From an uncultured Lachnospiraceae bacterium (lineage in GTDB: Bacteria > Bacillota > Clostridia > Lachnospirales > Lachnospiraceae): a stretch of 39,023 nucleotides of DNA. How positions within the stretch are numbered: the stretch's first letter is position 1; every line of letters starts with the position of its first letter. The stretch lies in the NCBI GenBank assembly GCA_910584915.1, contig CAJUDM010000030.1, positions 1 through 39,023 of the forward strand, written 5' to 3'. Position numbers and translations under genes: made by a program. Below the pieces are notes generated by a model that worked only from the letters and a program-made list of their open reading frames with translations, had not been told where the DNA came from and did no database searches. Shown piece by piece: positions 1 to 7,568 of the stretch.

Positions 1-599
1 TACTGCCACCTTTCAATTACAACTTTGTCAGCAATCCAGTGTTTTTCATCCTGACAAGTGCCAAATATATTCACCTCAGCGTCTATCTCGATACTGCTTT
101 GATCGGTGTCCTCCCTCGAAGTTTCCGCCTGCGAACTCATACTGAAATTGATGATCTGAAAGACAACATCCTCCGCATAGGTTATGTTTATATTCGTTTC
201 ATCCGATTCATAGCCGGGAGCTGCAATACCTCCCTCCATTGAGCCATCCTCGTATATAACCACTGTACTGGGAGTTATCGTGAAACCCGTATCCGCAAAA
301 TCAACAACACGCCCGCTCAGATTTGCCCCGTCATAAAATATACCTTCTTCGCTGTTATCCGCAATTTCGCCACTGTTTCCCGCATCGGCACTATCAGTAT
401 CTTTCTGACTGCCCTCTGCCTCATTGCTGCCGCCGCTTTCTCCGCCTGTTTCAATCCCTTCGTTATTGTCACTCTCATTTGTTATGACTACATCCGGCGA
501 AGCCGGCGGCTCATTTTCCTTTCCGGAACATCCTGCCATGCTCATGCACAAAACAGTGGACACACAAAAAGCTGCCGCTCTCCATAATTTTTTTCTCAT
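1..599 (-). CDS. Lipoprotein of unknown function (partial, runs off the left edge)
   Basis: The reading frame starts at 599 and stays open to base 3, so about 199 residues are visible and the C-terminus lies outside the window. The N-terminus is a typical lipoprotein signal: Met-Arg-Lys-Lys, a hydrophobic stretch, then a lipobox Met-Ala-Gly-Cys with Cys24 as the predicted lipidation site. After it comes a low-complexity acidic linker rich in Ser, Gly, Asp, Asn and Glu (about residues 28-80), typical of a spacer through the cell wall. The following folded part has alternating hydrophobic residues suggesting beta strands. An AGAGG ribosome binding site lies about 9 bases upstream of the ATG. 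I do not recognise the family. It is probably anchored on the outer face of the membrane. Confidence 0.8.
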   Translation of the reverse strand, partial: MRKKLWRAAAFCVSTVLCMSMAGCSGKENEPPASPDVVITNESDNNEGIETGGESGGSNEAEGSQKDTDSADAGNSGEIADNSEEGIFYDGANLSGRVVDFADTGFTITPSTVVIYEDGSMEGGIAAPGYESDETNINITYAEDVVFQIINFSMSSQAETSREDTDQSSIEIDAEVNIFGTCQDEKHWIADKVVIERWQ

Positions 600-696
600 C
601 TTCAATACCTCTTTTCTTTTGTTTGTGACAATAGGCTTGCCGGCGAAGCCTGCAAGCTATCGTATGGCTTTTTGCCTGTTCAAAGTATAGCATTCC

Positions 697-724
697 ATTA
701 TCTAAAACTTCTCTATTTTGTCAC
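697..724 (-). promoter_or_regulatory. Candidate promoter of the lipoprotein gene
   Basis: On the minus strand GTGACA (719-724) and GATAAT (697-702) are separated by 16 bases, close to sigma-A consensus. It lies about 100 bases upstream of the lipoprotein start. The leader contains a short inverted repeat GCTTGC/GCAAGC at 635-657. Confidence 0.4.
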
Positions 725-822
725 CCGTATAAAAATTTTTCAGAAGATTTTCCGTTTTTCACACAGACTGTCTTAAAATCATAGATACTGTACATGTTCC
801 TTCTTATGTCATCACTGATACC

Positions 823-848
823 AAACTGAATTGTCAGCAATTCAGTTT
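823..848. repeat. Perfect 26-nt palindrome in the 600-1008 intergenic region
   Basis: An 11-base arm (823-833) pairs perfectly with 838-848 around a 4-base TCAG loop. No clean T-run follows on either strand, so it is not an obvious terminator. It lies in a 409-base gene-free stretch that also holds a terminator-like hairpin (855-892), a promoter (697-724) and three copies of a 9-mer (956-994). Confidence 0.5.
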
Positions 849-851
849 AAC

Positions 852-892
852 AAAAAAGGACAGTCCTACTCGTTACAATAAGATTGTCCTTT
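852..892 (-). terminator. Candidate terminator of the hemZ operon
   Basis: On the minus strand an 8-bp stem AAAGGACA/TGTCCTTT (885-892 with 855-862) with a 22-base loop is followed by a T-run (857-852 as T on the minus strand). It lies about 115 bases downstream of the hemZ stop. The large loop makes it weaker than a canonical terminator. Confidence 0.45.
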
Positions 893-955
893 AATCGCTA
901 TATTAGGTTGTTCCTCTACATCATCAAGTATTATTCAGTACCATTGGGTAAAAAA

Positions 956-994
956 TTGATGTACAATTGATGTACTAACCCTATTTTGATGTAC
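956..994. repeat. Three direct copies of TTGATGTAC
   Basis: The 9-mer occurs at 956-964, 967-975 and 986-994, just downstream of the hemZ stop and upstream of the lipoprotein promoter region. Spacing is 11 and 19 bases. It could be a binding-site cluster or simple sequence duplication; nothing in the window names a regulator. Confidence 0.35.
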
Positions 995-1008
995 AACAAA
1001 AACTCTTT

Positions 1009-2436
1009 TTAATCCTCAAGAAGTTTCCGCTTTCTCTCAATCATCTCCCCAATTCTCTCAATATACTGACCCACATCCTTCACATTCTCCCGTCTCTCGA
1101 TCCGCCCGTCCGGGTACACCCGCTTGCTGATCGTCCCGGCTCCACAGGCAACTATGGTCTGTTTCTCCTCCATAATCAATATATTATATATACCAAAACA
1201 CCCTTCCCTGGCGTACCCCACATTCTCAAAATTCCCCGCCATATTCTTCTGCCGGTAGAGATAATAGGGTTTCATCCCCATCGCCTCCGCGCCGTCCGCG
1301 GCGATCCGCATCGTCTCCTCCGTGTTGTGCAGCATGGAAATCCCGTTCTCCTCTATCCACTCCCGCAGACGGCTCGCCCGCTTTACCGCCAGGGAATGGA
1401 CCGTCAAAGAATCCGGTGAAAGCTCTCTGATCGCCTCTATCGTCGCCGTTACATCCTCCGCCTGCTCTCCGGGCAGCCCCAGTATCATATCCATATTGAT
1501 ATTCGTAAATCCCGCCTGCCTTGCCAGATGGAAGGCTTCTTTTACCTGCGCCACCGTGTGCTGCCTGCCGATCAGCCGCAATGTATCATCGTTCATCGTC
1601 TGGGGATTGACGGATATCCTGGTCACGCCGTGAGCCTTCAGCACCGCCAGCTTCTCCGCCGTGATGCTGTCCGCCCTGCCTGCCTCCACGGTAAACTCCT
1701 TTAAGCATGACAGATCAAACGCCTCCTCCAGCCTGCCGATCAGCCGCTCAAGTTCCTCCGGCTCCAGCGTCGTCGGCGTCCCCCCGCCGATGTAGATCGT
1801 ATCGATCTTCTTATTTCGGTAGACTTCCGCCGTGAAATCGATCTCTCTCTCCAGCGCCGTCAGGTAATCTCCCACCCGCTTTTTCCAGCTCACGATCGGA
1901 AAAGATGTGAAAGAGCAGTACAGACAAGTTGTCGGACAAAAGGGAATCCCGATATATAAACTATATCCATTCTCATAGTCTATGGGCGCGAGGATCTCTT
2001 TCTCCCTCTCTGCGATATCAATGCCAAGCAGCGCCTTCTCTTCCGATACAAAATGCCTCTCCCTCAAAAAATCCAGAATCTCGGGGTCGCTCTTTCCCTC
2101 CTCCAGCATCGTCATGGCGATCTTTGTCGGCCTGATGCCGGTCAAGTTGCCCCAGGGGAGCTTTTTCCCTGTCAGAGTGGAAAAATACTGATAAAGAGCC
2201 GCCCCGAACTCCTCTTTTCCATCAGATGAAATATATTTTTTTCCGGCCTCGCCTCTGATCTCGACACTATTTTCCTCAAAGAAGATTTCCAGCCTCGGCG
2301 CCGCATCCCGAACCGCCCTGTCCTTTACCGCAGATTCCGGCGAGAGCACTTTCACATCCTCCTCCGGATAGAAAGCCTTCGCCAGAGCATGCGTTTCATA
2401 TTCGTATTTAGGTTTGCTCATTTTAACGATATACAT
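1009..2436 (-). CDS. hemZ: HemZ-type radical SAM coproporphyrinogen dehydrogenase-like protein
   Basis: The 475-residue protein matches the Firmicutes HemZ family in length and architecture. It has an N-terminal family-specific region with a Leu-Thr-Gly-Ile-Arg-Pro-Thr-Lys motif (98-105), then a radical SAM core with the CxxxCxxC iron-sulfur motif at Cys167, Cys171 and Cys174, and a Gly-Gly-Gly-Thr-Pro motif in the SAM-binding region. Family members are annotated as oxygen-independent coproporphyrinogen III oxidases acting in haem synthesis, but many HemN-like proteins have other roles and no other haem gene is in the window. The first ATG (2436) is preferred because the resulting N-terminus fits the family; an ATG five codons later is possible. 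A 20-codon upstream frame (2480-2418) with a good ribosome binding site ends overlapping that second ATG and could couple translation. It is the last gene of the apt-relA operon. Confidence 0.85.
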   Translation of the reverse strand: MYIVKMSKPKYEYETHALAKAFYPEEDVKVLSPESAVKDRAVRDAAPRLEIFFEENSVEIRGEAGKKYISSDGKEEFGAALYQYFSTLTGKKLPWGNLTGIRPTKIAMTMLEEGKSDPEILDFLRERHFVSEEKALLGIDIAEREKEILAPIDYENGYSLYIGIPFCPTTCLYCSFTSFPIVSWKKRVGDYLTALEREIDFTAEVYRNKKIDTIYIGGGTPTTLEPEELERLIGRLEEAFDLSCLKEFTVEAGRADSITAEKLAVLKAHGVTRISVNPQTMNDDTLRLIGRQHTVAQVKEAFHLARQAGFTNINMDMILGLPGEQAEDVTATIEAIRELSPDSLTVHSLAVKRASRLREWIEENGISMLHNTEETMRIAADGAEAMGMKPYYLYRQKNMAGNFENVGYAREGCFGIYNILIMEEKQTIVACGAGTISKRVYPDGRIERRENVKDVGQYIERIGEMIERKRKLLED

Positions 2437-2711
2437 CTGTTTTCCCCGTCAATATCTGATCTTCCCGCCGCATGGGGCATCGATATCTCCCTTTTCTCTT
2501 TGTAACCGACTCTCCCCGGATCAAGAGTATCATGCCAACGCCCGAATATCTTTTACCCGGCACCATGTCATTCAGCCGACACCACCATCTGCCGCTTCCG
2601 GCTTCCCGTCATTGCGATCCATATCAAATGCCGCCCGAAATCCAGGCGGCACCACAGCATTCCATATCATTCCGTGAAAACCCCAGCCAATCATGACGAA
2701 TCTGAAAAGCC

Positions 2712-3344
2712 TTACACACAGAACGGATTGTGAATTTTCTCATACCCGATGGAAGTCGTCTCGCCGTGTCCCGGATAGACCTTCACTTCATCCGGCAGCA
2801 CAAACAGTTTTTCTTTGATGGAGCGCACGATCTCAGAAAAGGATCCGGTCGGAAAGTCCGTCCTGCCCACCGACTCCTGAAACAGCGTATCCCCGCTGAC
2901 TAAAATGCCATCCTCCTCAAAATAGTAACAGCAGCTTCCCGCCGTATGTCCCGGTGTCAGAATCACGCGGAACTTCATCCCCTCTATCTCCATCTCCTGT
3001 CCGTCCGTCAAAAATCCGTTTGCTTTCACCGTACAGGCTCTTCCCGCCATCTCCGATACATTCATATCCGCACTGAGGAGCAGCGCCTCCTCCTCCCTGC
3101 AGGCGTAGATCTTCGCTCCGGAGAGAGCACGCAGCTTCTGCGCTCCCCAGATATGGTCAAAATGACCGTGAGTCAGAAGGATCGCCGCGATCTCAAAGCC
3201 TTTCTGCGAAAGCGCCTGATACAGATACTCCCCCTGATCCGCCGGATCAAAGAACAGCACCTTATTCTCTCCCTCCCGGTACACAAAATAGCAGTTTGTC
3301 GCGCAGGAGCCCATTGTAATTCTTCCGATCTTCAGATTTGCCAT
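2712..3344 (-). CDS. Metallo-beta-lactamase-fold hydrolase (glyoxalase II-like)
   Basis: The 210-residue protein carries the metal-binding motif His-Gly-His-Phe-Asp-His at residues 59-64, followed by conserved downstream ligands in Thr-Pro-Gly-His-Thr-Ala-Gly, Ser-Gly-Asp-Thr-Leu and Tyr-Pro-Gly-His-Gly. These fit a small single-domain thioesterase of the hydroxyacylglutathione-hydrolase type. A longer upstream frame exists, but the start at 3344 is chosen because an AAAGGA site lies about 10 bases upstream and the family begins here. Small MBL proteins next to relA and hemZ are a recurring arrangement in Clostridia; the substrate is unknown and may be a bacillithiol- or other thiol-ester. 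The 275-base gap to hemZ (2437-2711) shows no convincing gene apart from the short frame mentioned under hemZ. Confidence 0.85.
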   Translation of the reverse strand: MANLKIGRITMGSCATNCYFVYREGENKVLFFDPADQGEYLYQALSQKGFEIAAILLTHGHFDHIWGAQKLRALSGAKIYACREEEALLLSADMNVSEMAGRACTVKANGFLTDGQEMEIEGMKFRVILTPGHTAGSCCYYFEEDGILVSGDTLFQESVGRTDFPTGSFSEIVRSIKEKLFVLPDEVKVYPGHGETTSIGYEKIHNPFCV

Positions 3345-3425
3345 TATCTTATCGTCCTTTCCGCATCCGGTATGTCTTCCGACATTCCAATTCCACCGTC
3401 CGCACCGCCTCCGGCACACTCACCG

Positions 3426-5738
3426 TCAGCCCGTAGTCCTTTCCACATCCAGCACGCTCTCCACCATACGGATCTTCTCGATGATACGGTTCAACTCCTC
3501 GCGCCCGGAAATATAAAATGTTGTCACCAAAGTGGCGATGCCCTGTTTGCTCACCCTTGTATTCATCGAACAGATATCGACGCCCTTCTCGGTCAGCGCT
3601 CTCGAGATATCCGCCAGCAGTCCGCTTCTGTTGTTCCCGTAGATCGTGATCTCCGTAAAATATTTTTCCTGCCCGCTGTTCTCGCCCACGGGTATCTGCC
3701 ACTCCGCCTCGATCAGCCGTTCTCTGTCCACCTCGTCCAGATTGAGCACATTCACACAGTCCGTCCGATGGATCGAAATACCTCTTCCCCTCGTGATGAA
3801 GCCTACGATCTCATCCCCCGGCACCGGCGAACAGCACTTGCTGAAATGTACGGAGACATCATGCACACCTCTGACCGCAATGCCTCCTCTGCCCGTCTGC
3901 TGGCCCGCTTCTCTCGCATTTTCCTCGATGATGGCCATCGCCTCCTCATCGGTCATGCTCTTTTTGTGGTCGCGCTCGTAAAACTCCACCATCCGGTTGA
4001 TGATCTGGCCTTCCTTCAGGCCGCCATGCCCTACCGCCGCCAACACCGATTCCCAGTCATGGAAACCATACTTGCGCATAACGCCTTCCATATATTCCGG
4101 CTTCATGACATCCGCCTGGCTGATCGCCTTCGCCTTACAGTAGGCGGTTATCATCTCTTTTCCTTTTTCAATGTTGTCCTCTTTCAGTTCATTCTTAAAC
4201 CACTGATTGATCTTGTTCCTCGCCTGTGTGCTCTTGACAAGCTTCAGCCAGTCACGGCTTGGCCCTTTGGAGTTCTGGGACGTCAGTATCTCGATCCTGT
4301 CACCGTTCTGGATCTCATACTCTATGGTCACCAGTTTTCCGTTTACTCTTGCTCCTATCATACGGTTTCCCACCGCGCTGTGCACTGCATAGGCAAAATC
4401 GATCGGCGTGGATCCCGCCGGCAGATTTTTCACCTCTCCATTCGGCGTAAAACAATAGACCTGATCCGAAAACAGATCCAGATCATTTTTCACCAGATTC
4501 ATGAATTCCCTGTTATTGGAATTGTCCTGCTGCCACTCCAATATCTGGCGCAGCCACGCCATCTTTTCAGCCTCGGACTGATCCTTCCCCGTCTTCTTGC
4601 CGTCTGACGCCTCCTTGTATTTCCAGTGCGCGGCAATACCGTATTCCGCAGCCTTGTGCATCTCCTCAGTACGGATCTGCACCTCAAACGGTTTTCCGCC
4701 TGTGCCGATCAGCGTAGTGTGCAGCGACTGATACATATTCGCCTTGGGCATCGCGATATAATCCTTAAACCGCCCCGGGATCGGCGTATACATCTCATGG
4801 ATCACCCCGAGCACCGCATAACAGTCCTTGATGGAATCTACGATGATCCTTATCGCGAACAGATCATAGATCTGATCCAGCGTCTTGTTCTGGTTGACCA
4901 TCTTCCGGTAGATGCTGAAAAAGTGTTTGATACGCCCGTCCACTGAAGCCTTGATGCCGGCTTCCACAATATGCGCCTGCACCTCATCCACGATGGACTG
5001 GATATAGGCCTCCCGCACGCTTTTTCTCGTATCGATCTTCTCCACCAGATCGTAGTATGCTTCCGGTTCCAGATATTTTAAGGACAGATCATCCAACTCC
5101 ACTTTGATCCTGCTGATACCCAGCCTGTCAGCGATGGGAGAATAGATATCAAGCGTCTCCCTCGCGATACGCTGCTGCTTCTCCGGCGGCATGAATTTCA
5201 GTGTCCGCATATTGTGCAGCCTATCCGCCAGTTTGATGATAATGACACGGATGTCTTTCGCCATGGCAAGAAACATCTTCCGCAGATTCTCCGCCTGAAT
5301 GTCCACCTTGTCCGTAGCTTTCCCGATACTGCCGGTGCCCTCCATATTAAAGTGCTGCAGCTTAGTCACACCGTCCACAAGGAGCGTTACGTCCGCCCCG
5401 AACATCTCCGTCAGCTCCTCCTCCGTGTACAGCGTATCCTCCACCACATCATGCAAAAGCCCTGCCGCTATGGTCTCTTTATCCATCTCCAGATCCGCCA
5501 ACACGATCCCCACGCACAGCGGATGGATGATATAGGGCTCCCCGGACTTCCTGACTTGCCCCTGATGGGCATCATAAGCCAGATTATAGGCTTTCTCTAT
5601 CAGTCTGATATCATCGGAGGGATGATATTTTCTGACGCGGCGGATCAGATCCTGATACAGATCCTCAGGACCTCCGTACTCACCGACCGGCTCCATTTTT
5701 CCGTCTTCTATGACAACTTTGTTATTTTCTTCCAGCAT
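3426..5738 (-). CDS. relA: Bifunctional (p)ppGpp synthetase/hydrolase (Rel/SpoT family)
   Basis: The protein of about 770 residues has the full long-RSH layout. An N-terminal HD hydrolase domain contains His96-Asp97. The synthetase domain follows, then a TGS domain around residues 395-460 and a C-terminal ACT domain. The synthetase carries an Arg-Phe-Lys-Asp motif (323-326), the RxKD form associated with bifunctional Rel enzymes rather than the ExDD form of monofunctional RelA. It makes and degrades the stringent-response alarmone from GTP or GDP and ATP in the cytoplasm, responding to ribosome stalling. The start at 5738 is chosen over an upstream ATG because GGAG lies 7 bases before it. A stable hairpin (5753-5781) abuts that ribosome binding site. 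It sits between apt and the MBL gene, an order common in Firmicutes. Confidence 0.95.
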   Translation of the reverse strand: MLEENNKVVIEDGKMEPVGEYGGPEDLYQDLIRRVRKYHPSDDIRLIEKAYNLAYDAHQGQVRKSGEPYIIHPLCVGIVLADLEMDKETIAAGLLHDVVEDTLYTEEELTEMFGADVTLLVDGVTKLQHFNMEGTGSIGKATDKVDIQAENLRKMFLAMAKDIRVIIIKLADRLHNMRTLKFMPPEKQQRIARETLDIYSPIADRLGISRIKVELDDLSLKYLEPEAYYDLVEKIDTRKSVREAYIQSIVDEVQAHIVEAGIKASVDGRIKHFFSIYRKMVNQNKTLDQIYDLFAIRIIVDSIKDCYAVLGVIHEMYTPIPGRFKDYIAMPKANMYQSLHTTLIGTGGKPFEVQIRTEEMHKAAEYGIAAHWKYKEASDGKKTGKDQSEAEKMAWLRQILEWQQDNSNNREFMNLVKNDLDLFSDQVYCFTPNGEVKNLPAGSTPIDFAYAVHSAVGNRMIGARVNGKLVTIEYEIQNGDRIEILTSQNSKGPSRDWLKLVKSTQARNKINQWFKNELKEDNIEKGKEMITAYCKAKAISQADVMKPEYMEGVMRKYGFHDWESVLAAVGHGGLKEGQIINRMVEFYERDHKKSMTDEEAMAIIEENAREAGQQTGRGGIAVRGVHDVSVHFSKCCSPVPGDEIVGFITRGRGISIHRTDCVNVLNLDEVDRERLIEAEWQIPVGENSGQEKYFTEITIYGNNRSGLLADISRALTEKGVDICSMNTRVSKQGIATLVTTFYISGREELNRIIEKIRMVESVLDVERTTG

Positions 5739-5752
5739 ATACAATCTCCACA

Positions 5753-5781
5753 CAGCGGCGATGCCTCCCACACCGCCGCTG
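5753..5781 (-). promoter_or_regulatory. Stable hairpin directly upstream of the relA ribosome binding site
   Basis: CAGCGGCG (5753-5760) pairs perfectly with 5774-5781 around a 13-base loop. In the minus-strand transcript the stem ends only three or four bases before the GGAG site of relA. There is no T-run, so it is more likely an mRNA stability or translation-control element than a terminator. Confidence 0.4.
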
Positions 5782-5938
5782 ATACAGGCATCTTACAGAA
5801 GAACATTTTCATACCTGTGTCTCGCATACCAGCTATCTCCAAACCCGAAATCGACGATCCATGATCGCCTTTCGCCGCCCGCCGAATATGCAGATACATT
5901 TTTCCTCTAACGTTCATCACATCATCGGCGCATTATCC

Positions 5939-6463
5939 TTACTTGCCGGGATAGACGATTGCGGAATCCAGCCTGTAACCATCGATCTTCTTTCTGCCCT
6001 CCAGCCCCGCCAGCTCCATCAGCACAACGATGCCGACAACCTCGCCGCCGAGAGACTCCACCAGATCGATCATCGCCTTCGTCGTACCGCCGGTTGCGAT
6101 CAGGTCATCCACGATCAGCACCTTCTGCCCCGGTTTAATGGAATCCTTATGCATCTCGATCGTCGCCGTACCGTACTCTAACGCATAATCGACGGAGACT
6201 GTCTCACAGGGCAGCTTCCCTTTTTTGCGGATCAGCACAAAAGGCTTGTGCATATTGTAGGCGATCGGCGTCCCGAAGATAAATCCTCTCGATTCCGGTC
6301 CCGCTATCACATCGACCTCCAGATCTTTCACCAGGCCCTGCATGGTCTCAATCGCAAGATGCAGACCGTCCGCATCCTGCAGTACGCTGGTCACATCTCT
6401 GAAAATGACCCCCTTTTCAGGAAAATCAGGTATGCTTCGTACATATTCTTCCAGTTTTTTCAT
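5939..6463 (-). CDS. apt: Adenine phosphoribosyltransferase
   Basis: The 174-residue protein converts adenine and PRPP to AMP in purine salvage in the cytoplasm. The PRPP-binding signature Val-Leu-Ile-Val-Asp-Asp-Leu-Ile-Ala-Thr-Gly-Gly-Thr lies at residues 115-127. The N-terminus with Ile-Pro-Asp-Phe-Pro-Glu-Lys-Gly-Val-Ile-Phe-Arg-Asp is characteristic of Apt. The frame is open further upstream, but the start at 6463 has an AAGGAG site about 11 bases before it and gives the normal family length. It is the first gene of the apt-relA-MBL-hemZ operon and has its own promoter. Confidence 0.95.
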   Translation of the reverse strand: MKKLEEYVRSIPDFPEKGVIFRDVTSVLQDADGLHLAIETMQGLVKDLEVDVIAGPESRGFIFGTPIAYNMHKPFVLIRKKGKLPCETVSVDYALEYGTATIEMHKDSIKPGQKVLIVDDLIATGGTTKAMIDLVESLGGEVVGIVVLMELAGLEGRKKIDGYRLDSAIVYPGK

Positions 6464-6514
6464 AGTATATTCAACTCCTTTGCAGATGTGCGCTCCCCCC
6501 GCACTATGCCTACT

Positions 6515-6543
6515 ATTATATGCTTTTTCAGGGAGTTCGTCAA
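6515..6543 (-). promoter_or_regulatory. Promoter of the apt operon
   Basis: On the minus strand TTGACG (6538-6543) and TATAAT (6515-6520) are separated by exactly 17 bases. It lies 50-80 bases upstream of the apt start and 30 bases away from the divergent csoR promoter. Confidence 0.75.
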
Positions 6544-6573
6544 AGAAAATTAAAAAATCCTTCAATACTTTTA

Positions 6574-6621
6574 TTGACAACTGCTGTTTTTCCCCGTATA
6601 ATATACCCCTATAGGGTATAT
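6574..6621 (+). promoter_or_regulatory. csoR-copA promoter with CsoR operator
   Basis: TTGACA (6574-6579) and TATAAT (6597-6602) have an ideal 17-base spacer. Overlapping the end of the -10 box is an 8-5-8 inverted repeat, ATATACCC and GGGTATAT at 6601-6621, which matches the AT-flanked CCC/GGG dyad known for CsoR operators. Repressor binding here would block RNA polymerase, and copper would relieve it. No second such dyad was seen before copA, so this promoter probably serves both genes. Confidence 0.8.
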
Positions 6622-6685
6622 GTTTTTCACCGCTCTATCATGATCAAAATTTATTTTATCGGATCAAACAGGAGGAATTTCCCAG

Positions 6686-7015
6686 ATGATTCATGAACAC
6701 GACCAGCAAAAGAACTGCTGCAACGGGGACTGCGCCCTAAAACGTAAACACCGTGAAGATAAAGAATTCAAAGACCTGATCCACCGCCTGAACCGGATTG
6801 AAGGACAGGTACGCGGCATCCGCGCCATGGTCGAGGAAGAACGCTACTGTGTGGACATCATCACCCAGGTCAGCGCCATCTCCTCCGCGCTGAACGCTTT
6901 CAACAAAGCGTTGCTCGCCCAGCATATTAAAACCTGTGTTGCAGATAATATCCGTAACGGAAATGATGATGTAGTGGATGAACTCTGTGAAACGTTAAAG
7001 AAACTGATGAAATAG
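6686..7015 (+). CDS. csoR: CsoR-family copper-sensing repressor
   Basis: The 109-residue protein is an all-alpha CsoR/RcnR-type repressor. The copper ligands expected for CsoR are present with correct spacing: Cys55, then His80 and Cys84 in a HxxxC motif. The Arg-Leu-Asn-Arg-Ile-Glu-Gly-Gln-Val-Arg-Gly segment (34-44) is the family hallmark. Cu(I) binding to the tetramer releases operator DNA. An AGGAGG site (6670-6675) lies 10 bases before the ATG. The N-terminal tail has extra Cys and His residues (Cys11, Cys12, Cys16) not needed for the core site. It heads the copper operon and is probably autoregulated through the dyad at 6601-6621. Confidence 0.93.
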   Translation: MIHEHDQQKNCCNGDCALKRKHREDKEFKDLIHRLNRIEGQVRGIRAMVEEERYCVDIITQVSAISSALNAFNKALLAQHIKTCVADNIRNGNDDVVDELCETLKKLMK

Positions 7016-7037
7016 AGATTCCGCGGTACTGGAATCA

Positions 7038-7544
7038 GCAGATACACCGAAAGTGCACGGAGTGATTTTCGGGCGAGTCATTAATCGACCGGAAATTACT
7101 CCCTGGTAAAGTGTACTGTAGGTGGATCTGCGGAACTGGAATCAGCAGAATCTCCGAAAGCGCATAACACGATTTGCTGATGCAAAGCAGCAGGAAATTG
7201 TGTTCCCGATCAATGTGCTGTAGGAGATTCTGCGGAACTGGAATCAGCAGATACACCGAAAGTGCACGGAGTGATTTTCGGGCGAGTCATTAATCGACCG
7301 GAAATTACTCCCTGGTAAAGTGTACTGTAGGTGGATCTGCGGAACTGGAATCAGCAGAATCTCCGAAAGCGCATAACACGATTTGCTGATGCAAAGCAGC
7401 AGGAAATTGTGTTCCCGATCGATGTGCTGTAGGAGATTCTGCGGAACTGGAATCAGCAGAATCTCCGGAAGCGCATAACACGATTTGCTGATGCAAAGCA
7501 GCAGGAAATTGTGTTCCCGATCGATGTGCTGTAGGAGATTCTGC
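7038..7544 (+). repeat. Tandem array of five long hairpin repeats, order A-B-A-B-B, between csoR and copA
   Basis: Two related unit types alternate. A units (94 nt) lie at 7038-7131 and 7247-7340 and look identical. B units (89 nt) lie at 7145-7233, 7354-7442 and 7456-7544 and differ by single bases. Each unit folds on itself: B has a perfect 11-bp outer stem GCAGAATCTCC/GGAGATTCTGC plus inner stems, and A has an imperfect outer stem plus a long inner stem. Units are joined by GGAACTGGAATCA, while the two array ends carry the variant GGTACTGGAAT (around 7026-7035 and 7546-7555). The A+B period is 209 nt. Open frames through the array are by-products of the repeat. It separates copA from the only promoter seen. 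Confidence 0.9.
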
Positions 7545-7568
7545 GGTACTGGAATAGGAGGCAACCAG

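Noticed and set aside
2572..2694. A 40-codon minus-strand frame between the MBL gene and hemZ
   Set aside because: It has no ribosome binding site and no recognisable composition.
3345..3425. A frameshifted extension of relA into the gap before the MBL gene
   Set aside because: The relA frame already ends with a normal ACT-domain C-terminus; the alternative frame adds a basic tail with no family support.
2946..4607. A 553-codon plus-strand frame opposite the MBL and relA genes
   Set aside because: It is antisense to two well-identified genes and its His/Leu/Arg-rich composition is typical of a shadow frame.
7038..7544. CRISPR array or integron attC array as an explanation of the tandem repeats
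   Set aside because: There are no short repeats with unique spacers and no cas genes. The units are whole-length self-complementary repeats without the conserved attC R boxes, and no integrase is present.
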